Source: CAYWTX01 sp964461295
GTDB lineage: Bacteria; Planctomycetota; Phycisphaerae; SM23-33
Assembly: GCA_964461295.1 (NCBI GenBank)
Contig: CAYWTX010000635.1
Coordinates: forward strand, 1 to 9,579
Direction: 5' to 3'
DNA: 9,579 bases
Shown here: positions 6,501 to 9,579 of the stretch, in pieces
How positions within the stretch are numbered: position 1 is the first letter of the stretch
How the letters are laid out: each line of letters starts with the position of its first letter
Notes under the pieces: generated by a model
What the model saw: only the letters and a program-made list of their open reading frames with translations
Told to the model about the DNA's origin: nothing
The model's database searches: none
Position numbers and translations under genes: made by a program

Positions 6501-7176
6501 CGGCTGGGCCTACGACATCGGCTACGGCGGGCTCGACCACGTCATGGCCAGCGGTCGGAACATGAACATCCTCGTCATGGACACACAGGTCTACTCCAAC
6601 ACCGGCGGGCAGTGCTCCAAGGCCACGCCCCGCGGCGCTGTCGCCCGGTTCGCCGCCGCCGGCAAGGGCGGCATCAAGAAGGACCTCGGCCTGATGATGA
6701 TGCCCTACGGCAACGTCTACGTCGCCCAGGTCGCCATGGGCGCCTCCGACGCCCAGACCGTCAAGGCCTTCCTCGAAGCCGAGAGCTACCCGGGCCCCAG
6801 CATCGTCATCGCCTACTCGCACTGCCTCGCGCAGGGCATCAACATGACCGCCGGCTTCGACCAGCAGAAGGCGGCCGTCGACAGCGGCGCGTGGATCCTG
6901 TACCGCTACGACCCTCGCCTGGCGGCCGAGGGCAAGAACCCGCTCCAGCTCGACTCCAAGCCCCCGAGCGTGCCCATCGACCAGTACATGTACGCCGAGA
7001 ACCGCTTCAAGATGCTGACCAAGTCGGACCCGGCACGAGCCGCCGAACTCGTCAAGGCCGCCCAGAACGACGTGAGGTGGCGATACAACCTCTACAAGCA
7101 CCTGGCCGCGATGGACTACAGCCTGCCTGTCGCGAGCAACGGCACGCCCGCCGATCCCCTGCCCGAAGGCGCGTGA
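3592..7176 (+). CDS. nifJ: Pyruvate:ferredoxin (flavodoxin) oxidoreductase, single-chain
   Basis: This 1194-residue homodimer-type PFOR catalyses pyruvate + CoA + oxidised ferredoxin or flavodoxin to acetyl-CoA + CO2 + reduced carrier in the cytoplasm. The N-terminal pyrimidine-binding domain opens with D-G-N-Q-A-V and YPITPSS (Y28-S34); T31 matches the conserved active-site Thr of known PFORs and supports this start. Next come the CoA/transketolase-type domains. The ferredoxin domain has C689-x2-C692-x2-C695-x3-CP and C745-x2-C748-x2-C751-x3-CP, giving two 4Fe-4S clusters. The thiamine-diphosphate domain has C819, C822, C847 and C1078 for the proximal cluster and the TPP-Mg motif GDG (969-971) through N1003-TGGQ. 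Length is usual for the family (about 1170-1230). No frameshift or missing ligand was seen. The gene uses no TTA, CTA or TCA codons over most of its length, consistent with strong expression. ATG at 3580 is an alternative start. It appears monocistronic, with a promoter upstream and terminator downstream. Confidence 0.97.
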   Translation: MARQMVMMDGNQAVAHVAHKVNEVIAIYPITPSSTMGEHADDFSAEGRTNLWGTVPLVAEMQSEAGAAAAVHGALQSGSLVTTFTASQGLLLMIPTMYKLAGELTPTCFHVSARSLACQALSIFGDHSDVMAVRQTGFALLASGTIQEAMDMALIGTAATLDTRIPFLHFFEGFRISHEVGKIEELTDEDMRAMIDEQLVLAHRRRAMSPDRPSLRGTSQNPDVYFQGRETVNPFYVKCPDLVQRTMDKFARITGRQYHLFDYVGSPDAESVIVIIGCGASSCEEAIEKLNAQGRKLGLLKVRLYRPWKSEAFLAALPKSVKKIVVLDRTKEPGAAGEPLYLDVVNALAEGGRGDIPVVGGRYGLSSKEFTPAMAKAVYDNLAAAQPKNHFTVGINDDVCHTSLAVDESFSTEPDNVIRAMFFGLGSDGTVGANKNSIKIIGEETPNFAQGYFVYDSKKAGAITVSHLRFGPQYIRSSYLVREANFIGIHTWTFLERYDCLESAVPGATVLINAPFPTGEVWDRLPVSVQRQVIKKNLKLHAINAYEVAKATGMGGRINTIMQTCFFYLSSVLPQQAAIQAIKDAIKKTYGSKGDKIIQLNYNAVDQSIANLHEIKVPGVAAGTVEKPPVVPDDAPPFVKNVTAKIMAGEGESLPVSAMPADGVWPVGTAQYEKRNIALEIPVWDSEVCIQCAKCSIACPHATIRAKVYDAGLLAKAPKNFKSADAKGKEFAGMKWTIQVAPEDCTGCGACVHVCPARNKKDPARKAINMAFQPPLREAERDNFAFFLSLPDYDRGKLNLRTIKGSQLCRPLFEYSGACAGCGETPYVKLLTQLFGDRALIGNATGCSSIYGGNLPTTPYTTNADGRGPAWNNSLFEDAAEFAYGFRLTLDKRLEYARELVAQLKDALGGELADGILNAQQTDEAGIAAQRGRIKSLQGKLAAAKDPRAVQLLSVADDLVAKSVWGMGGDGWAYDIGYGGLDHVMASGRNMNILVMDTQVYSNTGGQCSKATPRGAVARFAAAGKGGIKKDLGLMMMPYGNVYVAQVAMGASDAQTVKAFLEAESYPGPSIVIAYSHCLAQGINMTAGFDQQKAAVDSGAWILYRYDPRLAAEGKNPLQLDSKPPSVPIDQYMYAENRFKMLTKSDPARAAELVKAAQNDVRWRYNLYKHLAAMDYSLPVASNGTPADPLPEGA

Positions 7177-7184
7177 CGATCCGA

Positions 7185-7225
7185 CCCCCTTGCGGGGGCC
7201 GCGAATGGGGCCTGTTCACCCCATT
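7185..7225 (+). other. Two hairpins just after the oxidoreductase stop
   Basis: CCCCC (7185-7189) pairs with GGGGG (7194-7198) around TTGC. Then AATGGGG (7204-7210) pairs perfectly with CCCCATT (7219-7225) around an 8-nt loop. Neither is followed by a T-run. They precede the stronger terminator hairpin and may protect the mRNA 3' end; that role is inference. Confidence 0.5.
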
Positions 7226-7243
7226 GAAGCGATAAGCCCTCCC

Positions 7244-7278
7244 AGCGGCCCCGCCTTCGGGCGGGGCCGCTTGCGTTT
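7244..7278 (+). terminator. Rho-independent terminator of the oxidoreductase gene
   Basis: AGCGGCCCCGCC (7244-7255) and GGCGGGGCCGCT (7260-7271) form a perfect 12-bp stem closed by a C(UUCG)G tetraloop. It is followed by TTGCGTTT, a weak but present T-rich tail. It lies 68 nt after the PFOR stop and 59 nt before the next ATG, so it separates two transcription units. Confidence 0.8.
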
Positions 7279-7313
7279 CCGCCCGGGAAGCACCCCGGCG
7301 GGCCGGCGGGACA

Positions 7314-7322
7314 TGTTATACT
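7314..7322 (+). promoter_or_regulatory. Extended -10 promoter element for the heparinase-like gene
   Basis: TG (7314-7315), one base, then TATACT (7317-7322; 5 of 6 to TATAAT) form an extended -10 box. No good -35 is seen at the usual distance (CCCGGC), which extended -10 promoters can tolerate. The predicted start site falls at about 7329-7330, on the ATG of the next gene, suggesting little or no leader. Confidence 0.45.
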
Positions 7323-7329
7323 CCGAGGA

Positions 7330-9579
7330 ATGAACCGTCTTGCACAGGTCTACTGGACGGCCAAGGGTGTCAACTGGCGCAATGTTCCCCGAAGATTGCT
7401 CCAGGCTTGGCGACTGCGCAGCGGCAGCCTTCGGCGCCGGCTCGACCCGGCCCGGTTCTCCGATGAACAGTTCGCCGCCGAGTGTGAGGCCCTTCCCCCC
7501 GGCCAGCCGACCTTGTGGACCCAACGCGCCAAGCGCTTCCCGCGGCTTCCCGCAGCCGCGGACCTGGCAGCCGTGGCCGACGATGCCACGTGGCGGGAGC
7601 GCGTGATCGCGGTGGCCGAGAAGGCCCTCTCCGGCGACTACCCGATGTTCAGCCACTGGTGCGGGCGCCTCGGCTGGCCCCCGGACTTCAACCTGGACCC
7701 CGTCCATGTCCTCCGCTGGCCGGTGGGCGAGCACTGGCTGAGGACGGCGCGCTCCGTCGGCCCGGACCGCGACATCAAGCTGGTGTGGGAAGCATCGCGG
7801 TTCACGCTGGCCTACTACTTCGCCAGGGCGTACGCCCGCGCCGGCGACGAACGCTTCGCCGAAGCGTTCTGGCGGATGTTCGAGGCGTGGATCGAGCAGA
7901 ACCCGCCCATGCTCAGCGTGGCCTGGGGATGCGGCCAGGAGATGACGTTCCGCCTCATGGCCATGTTGACCGCGGCAGTTGCCACTTTGCCCAGCCCCGC
8001 CGCCACGCCGCGGCGGCTGCACGCCCTCAGCCGCCTGGCGTGGCAGACCGGACGAAGCATTGAGCTCAACATCAACCAGGCCCGGATGCAGGGCAACAAC
8101 CATGCCGTGAGCGAGGCTGTGGGGCTGTGGACCATCGGCGTCCTGTTCCCCGAGTTCGCCCGCTCCAATCGATGGAAGGACAAGGGCAGGCGAGCACTGG
8201 CCGCCGAGATCGCCTGGCAGGTCTACCCGGACGGGTCGTACGTCCAGCACAGTCTGAACTACCACCGCGTGATGATGGACGACCTGCTCTGGGCGACGGC
8301 CCTGGCCCGCGCAAGCGGAACCCCGCTGCCGCCCGTTGTCCTCGACCGGCTGGAGCGTGCGGCCCGGTGGCTGGCCGAGATGATCGACCCGGTCAGCGGC
8401 AGAGTCCCCAACTACGGCCCCAACGATGGAGCCAACGTGCTGCCCCTGAGCTGCCAAGGCTACTTGGACCATCGACCGACCGCCCAGGCGGCGTGGCAGA
8501 TGCTGTACGGCCGACGGCTGTTCGATCCGGGGCCGTGGGACGAGAAGGCGCTGTGGCTGACGGGCAGGCAGTCGCTGGGCGCCGCCGTCGAGCGGCCGAA
8601 GCGATCGGCCACCTTCGCGGCCCCCGATGGCGGGTACTACATCCTGCGGGGCGGCCAGTCGTGGGCCATGGTCCGCTGCCACAGCTACCGCCACCGCCCC
8701 AACCATGCCGACATGCTCCACGTGGACCTGTGGTACAAGGGGATCAACATCCTGCGCGACGCCGGCAGCTACAGCTACTGCTGCGAAGAGCCCTGGAACC
8801 ACTACTTCCATTCCACGGCCGCTCACAATACGGTGGAGATCGATGGCCGGGACCAGATGACCAAGGGGCCAAGGTTCCTCTGGTTCCGTTGGACGAAGTC
8901 GCGCATGCTTCGGTTTGCGCGGACGGCAGATGGGGCCGTCTTCGAGGGCGAACATCACGGCTACCGCTCAGTGGGGGTGACGCATCGGCGGACCGTCAGC
9001 GTGAACGGCAACGCGTGGGAGATCGCCGATTGCCTGAACGGACAAGGAACCCACACGGCAAACCTTCTTTATCGGTTGTGCCAGGCAGACTGGCGACTGG
9101 TCGGCGATGTACTGGAGGGAGAGATTGGTGGCAAGAAAATCGAGTTGAGATTCTCCGCCCCGCATGGATTCTCAATCACACTCTTGGACGCGACAAACGA
9201 TTGCCATGATGGGACCGAATCGTGTTTCTACGGAAGCAAGAGCCATAGTCCGGCTGTGGTTCTTCGCGGACGGTTTCACTTGCCGGTGAAGGTTGCCTGC
9301 CAGTTGGCGGACGCGGCCGATTCGCCGACTGCGGTGAGTACAGCGGAGACACCCGCCTACCCCCGCACCTGGGGCATCCCCGGCTTGCCACTTGCGCCCA
9401 CGGACCTGCCGCCGCTGAATGCCTGCGAGAGACTGCTCCATTCGCGTCTGCCCGCGTACGTCCGCCCGGAGTGGGTGCTGCTAAACGTATATGCCTCCAA
9501 TCCATCGACGGTATCGGCGGTTGCGGCGAAGCCTGGGCTGTCTGTGCGGGCCGTGCGGCACCCGAAGGAGATGCAGCCC
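7330..9579 (+). CDS. Heparinase II/III family polysaccharide lyase-like protein (3' end beyond window)
   Basis: The frame is open for 750 codons to the window edge without a stop, so the C terminus is missing. The N-terminal part (about residues 90-400) is an alpha/alpha-toroid: K150-x-x-W153-E154-x-x-R157, W199-x4-E204-x3-R208, NNH at 256-258, YPDGS-x4-S-x2-YH ending Y311-H312, and PN-x-GPNDGA at 360-368. The C-terminal beta-sandwich (about 430-650) has RP-N-H459-x-D-x-x-H464-x-DLW, R-D477-AG and AH499-NTV-x-x-DG. By analogy with heparinase II, H258 and Y311 are candidate catalytic residues, and D477 and H499 metal ligands. The family cleaves uronic-acid polysaccharides by beta-elimination; the substrate is not readable. 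There is no signal peptide, so it is probably cytoplasmic unless exported otherwise. The only plausible start is ATG 7330: GAGGA abuts it with no spacing, and no in-frame alternative occurs before a TTG at codon 23. GC drops near 9060-9330. Residues past about 650 are not recognised. Confidence 0.88.
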   Translation, partial: MNRLAQVYWTAKGVNWRNVPRRLLQAWRLRSGSLRRRLDPARFSDEQFAAECEALPPGQPTLWTQRAKRFPRLPAAADLAAVADDATWRERVIAVAEKALSGDYPMFSHWCGRLGWPPDFNLDPVHVLRWPVGEHWLRTARSVGPDRDIKLVWEASRFTLAYYFARAYARAGDERFAEAFWRMFEAWIEQNPPMLSVAWGCGQEMTFRLMAMLTAAVATLPSPAATPRRLHALSRLAWQTGRSIELNINQARMQGNNHAVSEAVGLWTIGVLFPEFARSNRWKDKGRRALAAEIAWQVYPDGSYVQHSLNYHRVMMDDLLWATALARASGTPLPPVVLDRLERAARWLAEMIDPVSGRVPNYGPNDGANVLPLSCQGYLDHRPTAQAAWQMLYGRRLFDPGPWDEKALWLTGRQSLGAAVERPKRSATFAAPDGGYYILRGGQSWAMVRCHSYRHRPNHADMLHVDLWYKGINILRDAGSYSYCCEEPWNHYFHSTAAHNTVEIDGRDQMTKGPRFLWFRWTKSRMLRFARTADGAVFEGEHHGYRSVGVTHRRTVSVNGNAWEIADCLNGQGTHTANLLYRLCQADWRLVGDVLEGEIGGKKIELRFSAPHGFSITLLDATNDCHDGTESCFYGSKSHSPAVVLRGRFHLPVKVACQLADAADSPTAVSTAETPAYPRTWGIPGLPLAPTDLPPLNACERLLHSRLPAYVRPEWVLLNVYASNPSTVSAVAAKPGLSVRAVRHPKEMQP

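Noticed and set aside
3571..7101. 1176-codon open frame on the minus strand opposite PFOR
   Set aside because: It is exactly in register with the PFOR codons and exists because that gene avoids TTA, CTA and TCA. The translation is a D/G/V/H-rich sequence with no recognisable domain, while the sense frame has all PFOR motifs.
7216..8958. 580-codon open frame on the minus strand
   Set aside because: It is in register with the heparinase-like gene on the opposite strand, runs through the terminator hairpin and has no domain signature; a codon-bias shadow.
8127..9209. 360-codon + strand frame in the 3' part
   Set aside because: It is out of frame with the heparinase-like gene, whose motifs are continuous across the same bases; it is Arg/Pro-rich with no motif.

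Overview
The window is GC-rich DNA (roughly two thirds G+C by eye) carrying five protein genes, all on the + strand. No rRNA, tRNA, CRISPR array or transposase was seen. A full-length pyruvate:ferredoxin oxidoreductase points to an anaerobic or fermentative bacterium. GC content, a heparinase II/III-family protein, a glycan-type methyltransferase/GT-C pair and short TTCGTGTAATTCG-type intergenic repeats fit a Planctomycetota or related PVC-group genome. That placement is inference and weak; no phylogenetic marker is present.

Layout. Positions 1-103 are intergenic, with a 14-nt direct repeat just before the first gene. Positions 104-3454 form a tight three-gene operon: a class I SAM methyltransferase (104-883), a multi-pass GT-C-type glycosyltransferase (880-2733, start overlapping the previous stop as ATGA), and an adenylate-kinase-like P-loop NTPase (2735-3454, one base after the previous stop, with its own ribosome binding site). 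Positions 3455-3591 are a leader region with a plausible sigma70-type promoter and a perfect GC hairpin. Positions 3592-7176 encode pyruvate:ferredoxin oxidoreductase as one 1194-residue chain with every expected cofactor motif. Positions 7177-7329 hold three consecutive hairpins, the last being a 12-bp stem with a UUCG loop that is the likely terminator, then an extended -10 box almost touching the next ATG. From 7330 to the window end runs an uninterrupted 750-codon frame for a heparinase II/III-family polysaccharide lyase-like protein; its stop lies outside the window.

How the genes may work together. The methyltransferase and GT-C protein look like envelope or exopolysaccharide glycan-modification enzymes that use a lipid-linked sugar. 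The heparinase-like protein, which has no signal peptide, may belong to the same surface-polysaccharide theme. The oxidoreductase is central anaerobic metabolism (pyruvate to acetyl-CoA, CO2 and reduced ferredoxin or flavodoxin) and appears to be a separate transcription unit.

I see no convincing new biological system. The most interesting points are the possible leaderless start of the heparinase gene, low-complexity inserts inside the GT-C gene (including a 7-nt tandem repeat), the divergent AMP-site motif of the kinase-like protein, and the change in composition at the 3' end of the heparinase gene.
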